A stretch of DNA of 64,000 bases from positions 1 through 64,000 of the forward strand of contig NZ_JACJPO010000044.1 of the NCBI RefSeq assembly GCF_014696105.1, given 5' to 3'. Origin of the DNA: Microcoleus sp. FACHB-1515. GTDB lineage: Bacteria; Cyanobacteriota; Cyanobacteriia; Elainellales; Elainellaceae. Under the pieces are notes generated by a model that worked only from the letters and a program-made list of their open reading frames with translations, was not told the origin of the DNA and did not search any database. Positions within the stretch are counted from its first letter, which is position 1. Each line of letters starts with the position of its first letter. The translations under genes and the position numbers were made by a program. Shown in pieces: positions 31,414 to 39,851 of the stretch.

Positions 31414-32238
31414 ATGAATAAAAGCAACGGCTCCCTAACGCTTAGTCAAGAAACGCTAAACGATTATCTCAGCCTAATCCGCTTCAAATTTCACACAAAT
31501 TTCGCATTCGTTGTCCTAGGAGTAATCAGCTTTGCCGAAAAGATTGATGCATCCCTTTTTGCTTATTTAGTAATTCTCTATTTTTCATTCAATGTTTGTC
31601 TTTATGGCGGCATTTATACGGTCAACGCCATCACTGATCTTGAAAAAGATGCGAAGCATCCGCTGAAGAAGAATCGTCCCCTGCCCTCTGGCAGAATTCC
31701 CAAAAAGGCAGCAGCAACGCTTGCTATTTCTTTGATTTCGATCGGAACAGCGATCGGATTTTTGTGTTTTGGTGTTCACATCGGTCTCATCTATCTTGCC
31801 TTCGTTGGCGTTAATCTTTTCTATTCACTGATTGCTAGAAACATTCCCTATCTGGAACTGTTTGTGAATGCAACAACAATGCCGCTGCGGTTGCTGATGG
31901 GAACGCTGTTGGTGACAGACGATCGAATGCCCGTGTTGTTAATGTTTGCTGCATTTTGCACGGGAATTGGCTTTTTGGCAGTCCGGCGAATTGTGGAAAA
32001 AGATGTGGCGGGCTGGGGAGAGGGTCGTCCTGCATTGAAGTCTTACCAGGGCGGCATTATGCCCTGGCTGCAAATTGTGTTCTTCGTTGGACTAATTCTT
32101 GCTTTCAAATTCGATCCGCTGCTCGATCGCAGTTGGATTGCCTACACGATCATGCTGATCTACTACATAATTTTCTGTTTGGGAATGCATGTTTTCAAAC
32201 CAATTCGAGTCTACTGGAGACAAATTTATGGCAGTTAA
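31414..32238 (+). CDS. UbiA-superfamily membrane transferase, DPPR-synthase-like
   Basis: A 274-residue integral membrane protein with about eight hydrophobic segments. The first Asp-rich motif, residues 71-93, reads NAITDLEKDAKHPLKKNRPL plus PSG. The HPxKxxRPxxSG pattern resembles decaprenyl-phosphate phosphoribosyltransferases (DPPR synthases) more than aromatic prenyltransferases, whose motif usually lacks the HPxK part. The second motif region is RRIVEKD...GRPALKSY. Two activities are therefore possible: phosphoribosylation of a lipid phosphate, or prenylation of an aromatic acceptor. The next gene, a HAD phosphatase overlapping it by 11 bases, favours the first. ATG 31414 has GGAGAGG upstream; the frame is open further upstream but without a better site. 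Confidence 0.85.
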   Translation: MNKSNGSLTLSQETLNDYLSLIRFKFHTNFAFVVLGVISFAEKIDASLFAYLVILYFSFNVCLYGGIYTVNAITDLEKDAKHPLKKNRPLPSGRIPKKAAATLAISLISIGTAIGFLCFGVHIGLIYLAFVGVNLFYSLIARNIPYLELFVNATTMPLRLLMGTLLVTDDRMPVLLMFAAFCTGIGFLAVRRIVEKDVAGWGEGRPALKSYQGGIMPWLQIVFFVGLILAFKFDPLLDRSWIAYTIMLIYYIIFCLGMHVFKPIRVYWRQIYGS

Positions 32239-32944
32239 GCGGTTGGCGCGATCGAAACTCCAAAATTCCTGTGTCTCGATTGATCTCAAATCAGTCAAAG
32301 CAGTCATTTTTGATGTCGATGGAACGTTTTACGATCTGAAAAGAATGTATGCACGAGTCCGGCTAGAAGTTTTCAGATACTATTTGTTTCATCCAAAAGA
32401 TTTGCAAGAAATTCAGCTTGTCACCACCTTCATTCGCGAGCGTGAAAGTCGCGTCGATCAAGTTGTTGACGATCTCGAATCTGCTCAGTATGAATGGGCA
32501 GCAATTGCAGCAGGTGTTCCCCCCGAAAAGGTGCGTACAGCCGTAAAAAAATGGGTAGATCAGGTGCCATTGAAATACATCTACTCGTACCGCCATCCAG
32601 AGATATTGCAGCTATTTCAATGCATCACAAATCGAGGAATTGCAACAGGAGTTTTCTCCGACTATCCTCCTCAGGCTAAGCTTGCACAATTAGGCCTGTC
32701 GCCTGACTGTGTAGTGAGCGCGATCGATCGCAATGTGCGCCGACTCAAACCCGATCCGACAGGTTTATTGGTTGCGGCTGAAAAGCTAAATGTCAACGTT
32801 GAGCAGTGTTTGTTTATTGGCGATCGCGACGATCGTGACGGCGAATGCGCCCGAAGAGCAGGAATGCCCTATGTGATTCTCGGTCAGGACAAGCAGCTTT
32901 CAGCGATCGCAAAAAATCTGCTAAACCAGTTTCTTTCCATCTAA
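32228..32944 (+). CDS. HAD-superfamily hydrolase
   Basis: A 238-residue soluble phosphatase-type protein. The nucleophile motif is DVDGT (29-33), the motif III lysine is in RRLKPDP, and the acidic motif IV is GDRDDRD. An all-alpha cap lies between motifs I and II. The start at ATG 32228 lies inside the last codons of the UbiA gene. Genes for UbiA proteins of the phosphoribosyl type are often linked or fused to HAD domains, where the HAD part would remove the phosphate after transfer. That role is the likeliest here but is inferred from context. Other HAD roles, such as phosphoglycolate-type phosphatase, cannot be excluded. Confidence 0.85.
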   Translation: MAVKRLARSKLQNSCVSIDLKSVKAVIFDVDGTFYDLKRMYARVRLEVFRYYLFHPKDLQEIQLVTTFIRERESRVDQVVDDLESAQYEWAAIAAGVPPEKVRTAVKKWVDQVPLKYIYSYRHPEILQLFQCITNRGIATGVFSDYPPQAKLAQLGLSPDCVVSAIDRNVRRLKPDPTGLLVAAEKLNVNVEQCLFIGDRDDRDGECARRAGMPYVILGQDKQLSAIAKNLLNQFLSI

Positions 32945-32958
32945 GTTTCGAGGAAAAA

Positions 32959-33918
32959 ATGACAAATTCATCTCTTCATTTGGATGCTTTCAATGCATCC
33001 GAACCGCTACAATCCCAGACTGAAATTAACGGTCAACGCTTAGAATGTTCAATTTGCGGCTATCGAATTGATCCCAACGATGAATCTTTGTTTTCGACCT
33101 TCCCCTGCAATGTTCGCGCCTTTCGCAATCAAACATTTAAAGTGTGGCGATGTCCCACATGCAGAACGATTCACTGTTTGGATATGGTGAATTTGGATGA
33201 GTATTATGCCAAATATCCGATCGCCAGCGCAGTTGCTCATGATTCTGCTCGCGCCTGCTACAAAAACATTCATCGTCGATTAACCAAGCACGGGTTTTCT
33301 CAACACCATTCGCTGCTTGATTATGGCTGCGGTGGAAACGGCTTATTTGTGCAGTATTTGCGCTCTCTGGGCTTCACAAAGTCCTATGGCTATGACCCTT
33401 ATTCCACTGAGCAACGCTTTGGCGATCGCGCCATTTTGGACAAGCAACCGTTTGACTACATTCTGCTTCAAGATGTGATTGAACATGTAGAAGATCCGAC
33501 CATTTTGCTACAAAAACTCGATCGCCTGTTAGCTCCCGGTGGCTATATTTTGATTGGTGCTCCAAACGCAGATGCGATCGATTTGAACCGTCCAGATTTA
33601 GCCGAATACTATAACGAAGTGCATGTTCCCTATCACCTGCACATGTACACTCGTGAGGTAACAGAATTGCTGGGAAAAAATCAGGGTTGGACGCCTGTTG
33701 ACTTTTTCGATCGCCCCTTTCACGATTTGATGTTTGGCATGAACAGTCGTGCCTGGAATGAATATGTCCGCTTGATGGGCGGAACCCTAGATGTCATCTA
33801 TGAACCTAGCAATATTCGTAAAGCACTTACGTCTCCTCGCTTTTTATTCCATTTGCTGTTTGGCTACTGGTTCAGTTTTCGGACGAGTATGGCCGTGATG
33901 TTTCAGAAGGCAGCCTGA
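32959..33918 (+). CDS. Class I SAM-dependent methyltransferase with N-terminal zinc ribbon
   Basis: A 319-residue protein. The first 70 residues hold two CxxC pairs (CSIC and CPTC), probably one zinc site. The SAM-binding motif LLDYGCGGNG follows, then a Methyltransf_23-like core with QDVIEHVEDP and LLAPGGYILIG. It transfers a methyl group to an unknown O, N or C acceptor; zinc-ribbon methyltransferases of this build occur in sugar and natural-product tailoring. ATG 32959 has CGAGGAA upstream. It is the last gene before a perfect hairpin, so it ends the first transcription unit. A tailoring step on the polyketide or on its sugar is inferred from position. Confidence 0.85.
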   Translation: MTNSSLHLDAFNASEPLQSQTEINGQRLECSICGYRIDPNDESLFSTFPCNVRAFRNQTFKVWRCPTCRTIHCLDMVNLDEYYAKYPIASAVAHDSARACYKNIHRRLTKHGFSQHHSLLDYGCGGNGLFVQYLRSLGFTKSYGYDPYSTEQRFGDRAILDKQPFDYILLQDVIEHVEDPTILLQKLDRLLAPGGYILIGAPNADAIDLNRPDLAEYYNEVHVPYHLHMYTREVTELLGKNQGWTPVDFFDRPFHDLMFGMNSRAWNEYVRLMGGTLDVIYEPSNIRKALTSPRFLFHLLFGYWFSFRTSMAVMFQKAA

Positions 33919-34300
33919 TGATGGTGAATTTTGCTGTTGGAGAAACAGCAAAATTCACTTCTCATGAATTTAACAACCTGCGTTTACTGATTTGATGATT
34001 TGGCAACTTTTCGTTGTTAATACAGGCTTATGAATGATTTGCAGGAGCATTCAAAAATATTAAGGCTTAGTAATATCTTGAGACGATGGCAATTGGTTAA
34101 TGTTAAACTTTACGTCATCAATCATTCCTAACTCATCTCTTAAAATTGAGTGTTGGTGTGTTGAAACCAGCTTTTAGTAATCGAGTTTTAAGCAACAGAT
34201 TAGGGATTTGAATGCAGAAGAAATTTGTGAAGTAGGGCATCTATCTCGATTCAATTTCGCCTCACAGAGACGCCCTCGTACCATCAAGGAAATTAGAATA
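33919..34300. other. AT-rich gap between the two biosynthetic transcription units
   Basis: It begins with the hairpin at 33924-33958 and continues as AT-rich DNA without a credible ORF up to the CylK-like start. It probably contains a promoter for the CylK-like/Dev unit. AAGGA at 34286 is the ribosome-binding site of the next gene. Confidence 0.5.
33924..33958 (+). terminator. Perfect 15-bp-stem hairpin ending the PKS operon
   Basis: GTGAATTTTGCTGTT (33924-33938) and AACAGCAAAATTCAC (33944-33958) are exact complements around GGAGA. It starts six bases after the methyltransferase stop. There is no long U-run, only TTCTC, so it may terminate partially or protect the 3' end. Confidence 0.55.
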
Positions 34301-36958
34301 ATGACTACCTCAGATCAGTTAGATGCTTTGCTGAAAACACTGCCAGCGCTGCTGAGTGCCGCCTACACTTCACCCACTGGCTCGACTAGCTCATCAACTT
34401 TCACTGCAAGCACGATCGATCCGGCTGAGCAAGCATTTGGAGCGATCGGCAACTTCTACAATCTGTTGTTTCAAACTTTGCTTAGCACGGATGATGCATT
34501 GCCTGCTAGCCCATACGATGCGTTGTTTACGACGCTGACACCTGCCAGCGATCTTGTTTTTGCTGGATTTGGAGACTACCAGCTTGTGTTTGGTCGAACG
34601 GGAGATGATGTTTTGTATCCCTTCGATCAAAGACTGAATTCAGCGGGTCAAACGCCTATTCAAATTGACTTGTTTTTTGGCGATTCAGAAGTCATTAAGC
34701 GCTTTCTTTTTCAAGATTTTCTGAATATTCTAGGTGGCAATCCGCCCGCAGGTGGAGCGGATACGTTTGTGCTCGGCGATTGGAAAACGTCCTATTACAG
34801 TAGGCTGGATTATAACGATTTCAACTTAATTTTTGATTTCAATTCCAGACAAGACAAAATTCAGCTACGTGGCTCTGCCAGCGACTACGAACTCGTGACC
34901 GTTCCGTTTCTGGGAACGGCCATTTTTGAAAAGAAATCCGGCAGCACGTCTGTATTCGAGAATGACCTGATTGGCATTGTATTTGCAAACTATAATCTCG
35001 ACCTAACAAGCCCTAATTTCAAATATGCTGGTACTGCTCCAGCGATCGCCCCCAGCCAGCCGAAAATCAAGCAGTTTGGCACAGCAGGTTTGGAGCTTGG
35101 CACGGCGATCGCAACTGATTTGCAGAGCAATCTTTATGTGGTTGGTGCAACAAATGGAGTAATACAAGGTGCGAATTCAGGCTCTTACGATTCCTGGATT
35201 ACTAAATACAATAGCGAGGGCGATCCGCTATGGAGTAAACAGTTTGGCACCTCCAAATATGACATTGCGTTTGGCGCGACCACCGATCGATTTGGCAATC
35301 TTTATGTCGTCGGTGGAACGCAAGGCGATTTGGCGGGTTCCTTTTCTTCAGTTGCACAAGATTCCTGGATTGCCAAATATGACAGCAACGGCAATCAACT
35401 CTGGGTACGACAGTTAGGATCGGAATATTTAACCGCTGCAACCAACATCGTCGCGGATGATTCGGGTGCTGTTTATGTTTCCGGACTGACCGTCCGCGAA
35501 GACCCCCGACCAGATACCAACCTGCTAAAAGTCATTCCGCTTCAAGATGATTTTTGGGTGACAAAATACGACGCTAATGGCGATCGGCAATGGTTCACCG
35601 AAGTGGCTTCGCCCGAAAATTCGGTTGCCCTGTTTGACGAAGCTTATGGCATCACGTTGGGCAGAGACGGAACCGTTTATGCAACAGGCTGGACATACGG
35701 CGATTTCTCCGGTCAAGGCGGCAGCTTAGAGACATTTCGCTACTACGATGCTTGGCTGGCTAAATTTGATAACGCCACCGGACAGCTTGAAAAACTCAGC
35801 CCCAACCCGAATCAAGAGGTCGTTCAGTTTGGCAGCCCATCGTTTGATTTTTCCTGGGGGCTGGGCATTGACAGTCAGCAAAATTTGTACAACGTCGGCT
35901 GGACGCTGGGCAGTTTGGGTGGCCCGAATGCCGGACAGGAAGACATCTGGCTTGCCAAAACGCGACCGGACGGTACGCAAGCGTGGATTCGGCAGTTTGG
36001 AACGAGCGGCGCAGACGGACTGTATCTCGGCAGCCTTGTGGTGGATGCACAAGACCGCCTCTTCATTGCAGGCTACACAAACGGCAATTTGGGCGGCACG
36101 AATGCAGGCGGATTTGATGCTTGGGTTGCCAGCTATGACACCAGCGGCAATCAACTTTGGATGCAGCAGTTTGGCTCTGCCGAAACCGACTATGCCACCA
36201 AGCTAACCGTTGATCAGTCCGGCAATCTTTACGTCACCGGATTTACCGAAGGTTCGCTGGGTGCGGCGAACGCCGGAGCGATCGACACCTGGATTGCCAA
36301 GCTGAATGCCAACACTGGAAGCTTGCAGAACTTCAATCCTGTCACTGTGCCGATCGATCAGTCGGAAATCATTCAGCCGCCTCAGGATCGCCCATCTGAG
36401 CGCAACATGATTGGCACAGCCCGAAAAGATTATCTAATCGGCACGGCGAAATCGAACCAGATGGAAGGTCGGGGCAATCGCGATTTGCTGATCGGCAAAA
36501 ACGGCGACGATCGATTGTTGGGCGGCGGTGGCGTCGATCGCTTGGAAGGCGGCAGCGGAGCCGATCAGCTTCAAGGCGATGCTGGAAACGACATTCTTGA
36601 AGGAGGTGCGGGTACAGATCAATTTATCTTCAACACGGGCAAAGCTTTTAAGCGTCAAGATTTGGGCGTCGATAAAATTTTGGATTTTTCTGAAGCTGAC
36701 TCGATCGTGCTGGGCAAGCGCACCTTCACAGCCCTCAAGTCTCGCAGGCAAAGCTTTAGTCATTCCAAAGAGTTTGCGATCGTAGCCACCAATCAGGCGG
36801 CTAGAGAAAGTCGCGCCTTGATTGTTTACAACGCGAACAACAATCGATTGTTCTACAACCCCAATGGTGCAGTCGATGGTTTTGGTAAAGGAGGTGCATT
36901 TGCAGCGTTGGCTAATCGTCCAACCCTGACGGCCAATGATTTCTCAATTCAAGCTTGA
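34301..36958 (+). CDS. CylK/BrtB-like beta-propeller protein with RTX tail
   Basis: An 885-residue protein in three parts. The N-terminal domain (about 1-250) has FGRTGDD, FFGDSE and ADTFVLGDW, with the RTX-derived look of the N-terminal domain of CylK, the cylindrocyclophane-forming alkylating enzyme, and of BrtB. A propeller of SBBP-type blades (about 253-670) repeats QFGT...NLYVVG...DSWIAKYDSNGNQLW. RTX nonapeptides (about 716-775) precede a secretion-type C-terminus (NRPTLTANDFSI). CylK displaces chloride from an alkyl chloride to make a C-C bond; BrtB makes an ester bond. Arg99 in GRTGDD is a candidate for the catalytic arginine, but this needs an alignment. ATG 34301 follows AAGGA; an in-frame ATG at 34211 adds 30 residues. 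The CylC homologue in the upstream operon supports this function. Confidence 0.78.
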   Translation: MTTSDQLDALLKTLPALLSAAYTSPTGSTSSSTFTASTIDPAEQAFGAIGNFYNLLFQTLLSTDDALPASPYDALFTTLTPASDLVFAGFGDYQLVFGRTGDDVLYPFDQRLNSAGQTPIQIDLFFGDSEVIKRFLFQDFLNILGGNPPAGGADTFVLGDWKTSYYSRLDYNDFNLIFDFNSRQDKIQLRGSASDYELVTVPFLGTAIFEKKSGSTSVFENDLIGIVFANYNLDLTSPNFKYAGTAPAIAPSQPKIKQFGTAGLELGTAIATDLQSNLYVVGATNGVIQGANSGSYDSWITKYNSEGDPLWSKQFGTSKYDIAFGATTDRFGNLYVVGGTQGDLAGSFSSVAQDSWIAKYDSNGNQLWVRQLGSEYLTAATNIVADDSGAVYVSGLTVREDPRPDTNLLKVIPLQDDFWVTKYDANGDRQWFTEVASPENSVALFDEAYGITLGRDGTVYATGWTYGDFSGQGGSLETFRYYDAWLAKFDNATGQLEKLSPNPNQEVVQFGSPSFDFSWGLGIDSQQNLYNVGWTLGSLGGPNAGQEDIWLAKTRPDGTQAWIRQFGTSGADGLYLGSLVVDAQDRLFIAGYTNGNLGGTNAGGFDAWVASYDTSGNQLWMQQFGSAETDYATKLTVDQSGNLYVTGFTEGSLGAANAGAIDTWIAKLNANTGSLQNFNPVTVPIDQSEIIQPPQDRPSERNMIGTARKDYLIGTAKSNQMEGRGNRDLLIGKNGDDRLLGGGGVDRLEGGSGADQLQGDAGNDILEGGAGTDQFIFNTGKAFKRQDLGVDKILDFSEADSIVLGKRTFTALKSRRQSFSHSKEFAIVATNQAARESRALIVYNANNNRLFYNPNGAVDGFGKGGAFAALANRPTLTANDFSIQA

Positions 36959-36981
36959 AATCGTTCTTCCAAAGTTTAGCT

Positions 36982-38616
36982 ATGGTGTCATCTGATATTT
37001 TTTCGATCGCAAAACAAGGCCATTCTCAGGGAATTGCAAGCTGTTTGAATCAACTGATTCAGCCGCACGGCATTACCGCCCGCGTCAAACGCCAAGGCGC
37101 TTGTCTATATATTTTGTTGGAGTCGAATCGATCCTTGAAACCGCAGGCCACCAGCACCTATCTGGGCAAGCTGTTTCAAGCGCTGAACATTGCCGAACTG
37201 GACGCCCTGCGAATTTACAAGCGGCGATCGGGCGAACACGCGATCGAATGGAAGCAAGAAGTTGAACTCGCGCCCAGTTCGGCAGTTCCACCTGCATCGA
37301 CCCCGCTGCCACCGAACGAGGCCGATGCGGACGACGCAGACGCACCCGCACCTGAAACAGTCACCCGCATTCCCTCCAAAGGATTGAACTATTGGAACAC
37401 CGGATTTGTGGCGGCGGCGATCGCGGCTTCGATCGGTTCCACGCTGTATGGTCTCTCCTGGCTGGGCGTTGGGAAACGACAAATCGGCGAAATTATCGCG
37501 CCAGTCGGACTGCTCGACATTTTGGAACAGCCTGGAATCTGGAATGGGGGTCGCGCTGCGGCACAATCGATCGCGCCGCCCACTGCCACCGTTGATGCTC
37601 CAATCACGGCACTGGGTCGCCTAGAGCCTGTGTCAGAAGTGATTCGCGTTTCTGCGCCGCTGACGCTCGATGGCGATCGCGTCGCGCAACTGCTGGTTAA
37701 ACAAGGCGACTCGGTGCAGCCAGGACAGGTGATTGCCGTTTTGGATTCTTCCCATCGCCTGCAATCGGCCTTGCGAGAAGCCCAAGAGCAAGTGCGAGTC
37801 GCGCAGTCGCGCTATGAGCAGGTGAGAGCAGGCGCGAAAACCGGAGAAATTGCAGCGCAGCAGGCGACGATCGCTCGATTGCAGGCCGAATTGCAGGGAG
37901 CCGTTGCCGCCCAAACTGCCCAGATCGCGCAGCGGCAGGCGGAACTCGACAACGCCACAACTGAATACGATCGCTTCCACGCGCTGTATCTGGAGGGAGC
38001 GATCGCGGCGTCTGCTTTGGACAGTAAACGGCTGCTGGTGGAAACCACGCAGGCGCAGTTGCTCGAAGCTTCTGCCCAGCAAAATCGCACCGTTTCCACG
38101 CTGGAAGCGCAAATTCGCGAAGCCGAAGCGAACCTCAGCCGCATTCAGGAAGTGCGTCCGGTTGATATGCGCGTTGCCCAAATGGAAATCGATCGCGCGA
38201 TCGCCGCTATGCAGCGCACTCAGGCCGACCTCGACCAGTCCTGCATCCGCGCACCGATCGCAGGCCAAATCATGAAAATTCACGCTTGGCCGGGAGAAAA
38301 ACTTGGAGAAAACGGACTACTGGAACTGGGACAAACTCGCAGCATGGCAGTTGTGGCCGAAGTCTACCAAACTGATATCCGTTCAGTCCGCGTCGGCCAG
38401 CGCGTCGCCATTACCAGTCAGGCGTTTCCCGGCACGATCGCAGGCACGGTCAGCGAACTTGGCCTAGAAGTTAGTCAGCAAAATGTGTTTAGCAATCAGC
38501 CCGGTGAAAACCTCGATCGCCGCGTGATTGAAGTGAAAATTCGCCTTGATCCGCAACAGAGCAAACAGGTTGCAGGACTCACGAATTTGCAGGTGCAGGT
38601 GGCGATCGAGCGGTAG
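36982..38616 (+). CDS. DevB/HlyD-type membrane-fusion protein with extra N-terminal domain
   Basis: A 544-residue periplasmic adaptor of a tripartite ABC exporter. Residues of about 1-90 form a domain (SCLNQLIQPHGITARVKR... ALRIYKRRSGEHAIEW) like the one found at the N-terminus of several cyanobacterial membrane proteins; it is absent from ordinary DevB. A Pro-rich linker and one transmembrane helix (about 125-145) follow, then the HlyD core: a beta-barrel/lipoyl segment (LLVKQGDSVQPGQVIAVLD), long coiled coils (about 255-420) and IRAPIAGQIMKIHAWPGE. ATG 36982 is preferred; a TTG at 36955 overlapping the previous stop is possible. With DevC and DevA it should link to TolC. DevBCA systems export glycolipids, so product export is plausible. 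Confidence 0.87.
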   Translation: MVSSDIFSIAKQGHSQGIASCLNQLIQPHGITARVKRQGACLYILLESNRSLKPQATSTYLGKLFQALNIAELDALRIYKRRSGEHAIEWKQEVELAPSSAVPPASTPLPPNEADADDADAPAPETVTRIPSKGLNYWNTGFVAAAIAASIGSTLYGLSWLGVGKRQIGEIIAPVGLLDILEQPGIWNGGRAAAQSIAPPTATVDAPITALGRLEPVSEVIRVSAPLTLDGDRVAQLLVKQGDSVQPGQVIAVLDSSHRLQSALREAQEQVRVAQSRYEQVRAGAKTGEIAAQQATIARLQAELQGAVAAQTAQIAQRQAELDNATTEYDRFHALYLEGAIAASALDSKRLLVETTQAQLLEASAQQNRTVSTLEAQIREAEANLSRIQEVRPVDMRVAQMEIDRAIAAMQRTQADLDQSCIRAPIAGQIMKIHAWPGEKLGENGLLELGQTRSMAVVAEVYQTDIRSVRVGQRVAITSQAFPGTIAGTVSELGLEVSQQNVFSNQPGENLDRRVIEVKIRLDPQQSKQVAGLTNLQVQVAIER

Positions 38617-38645
38617 CAATTTGAATCAATTTTTAGGAGAATAAA

Positions 38646-39809
38646 ATGTTCAAGTTTCGCCGCAAAACGCCTGTCGCCTGGTATCAGCTCACCCGCGAAA
38701 AAACGCGCTTGGCTGTTTCTTTAGCAGGAATTGCCTTTGCCGATATTTTAATGTTTATTCAGTTGGGCTTTAAGGATGCGCTGTACGACACTTCAGTGCG
38801 ACCCCACTATGCCCTCAATGCCGATTTGTTCTTAGTCAATCCACAGTTTGAAACGTTCTTTGCAGTCAAAAGTATTTCTAGAGCTAACCTTTATCAGGCA
38901 ACTGGAATTTCCGGTGTTGAATCGGTTAGCTGGCTCCAGGTTGACAAAGGACTATGGCGAAATCCCACCACCAATACCGATCGCCCGATTCTCGTATTCG
39001 GCATTGATCCAGCGAATTCAGCATTCAGAGCAAACGATATTACCCAACATCTCGATCAGCTTAAAATGCTCGATCGCGTCGTGTTTGATCAAGCAGGCCG
39101 ACCGGAATATGGCGCGATCGCTTCGCTGTTTGCCCAATCTCCTTTTCTCGAAACAGAAATGAACGGATCGCTGATTCAAGTGGCAGGCGTGTTCACAATG
39201 GGCGCGTCTTTTGTGGCCGATGGCAATGTAATCACCAGCGATTCAACCTTTATGCAGCTATTTCCGAATCGCCATCCCGACGCCATCGATGTAGGTTTAA
39301 TTCGCTTGCAGCCCGGAGCCGATCGCGAACAGGTGCAAGCGGCGATCGCGGCTCGATTGCCGCCAGATGTTGATGTTTTGACCGTCGAAAGTTTTGCGGC
39401 TCGCGAAAAAGCATACTGGGCAAATGCAACGCCGATCGGATTTGTATTTGGACTCGGCGCGGTTGTGGGTTTCATTGTTGGAACCGTGATTGTTTATCAG
39501 GTGCTTTACTCTGATGTTTCCGATCACCTGCCAGAATACGCCACCTTAAAAGCAATGGGCTATAGCGATCGCTACCTGATTGGCGTTTTGATTCAAGAGT
39601 CAATTATTCTAGCTGTTTTAGGCTTTATGCCGGGATTTGGTTTGTCTTTGGGACTGTATCAAATTGCTCAGGTTGCCACCCGATTGCCGATCGGAATGAC
39701 GCTGCTTCGTGCCGTTACCGTTTTAATTTTGACTTTAATCATGTGCATTGCTTCTGGAACGGTTGCAATGAATAAGCTACGCACGGCTGATCCCGCAGAT
39801 ATTTTTTAA
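38646..39809 (+). CDS. devC: DevC-type ABC exporter permease
   Basis: A 387-residue MacB/FtsX-fold permease. The first transmembrane segment (TRLAVSLAGIAFADILMFIQLGF), a large periplasmic domain (LNADLFLVNPQFETFF and so on), and three C-terminal membrane segments beginning near FVFGLGAVVGFIVGTVIVYQVL match cyanobacterial DevC in length and order. ATG 38646 follows AGGAG. It is placed between the membrane-fusion protein and the DevA-type ATPase, 29 bases after the former. It probably takes substrate from the membrane's outer face and drives it through the adaptor and TolC. The cargo is not defined by sequence; the biosynthetic neighbours make the polyketide the first candidate. Confidence 0.92.
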   Translation: MFKFRRKTPVAWYQLTREKTRLAVSLAGIAFADILMFIQLGFKDALYDTSVRPHYALNADLFLVNPQFETFFAVKSISRANLYQATGISGVESVSWLQVDKGLWRNPTTNTDRPILVFGIDPANSAFRANDITQHLDQLKMLDRVVFDQAGRPEYGAIASLFAQSPFLETEMNGSLIQVAGVFTMGASFVADGNVITSDSTFMQLFPNRHPDAIDVGLIRLQPGADREQVQAAIAARLPPDVDVLTVESFAAREKAYWANATPIGFVFGLGAVVGFIVGTVIVYQVLYSDVSDHLPEYATLKAMGYSDRYLIGVLIQESIILAVLGFMPGFGLSLGLYQIAQVATRLPIGMTLLRAVTVLILTLIMCIASGTVAMNKLRTADPADIF

Positions 39810-39851
39810 TTCCCCGTTCAATCGTTCTCAAACCTTCTAACAAGATTACGA

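Noticed and set aside
36955-36981. TTG start for the membrane-fusion protein overlapping the CylK-like stop
   Set aside because: Possible by overlap, but no ribosome site; ATG 36982 lies nine codons in and gives a sensible N-terminus. Left as an alternative.
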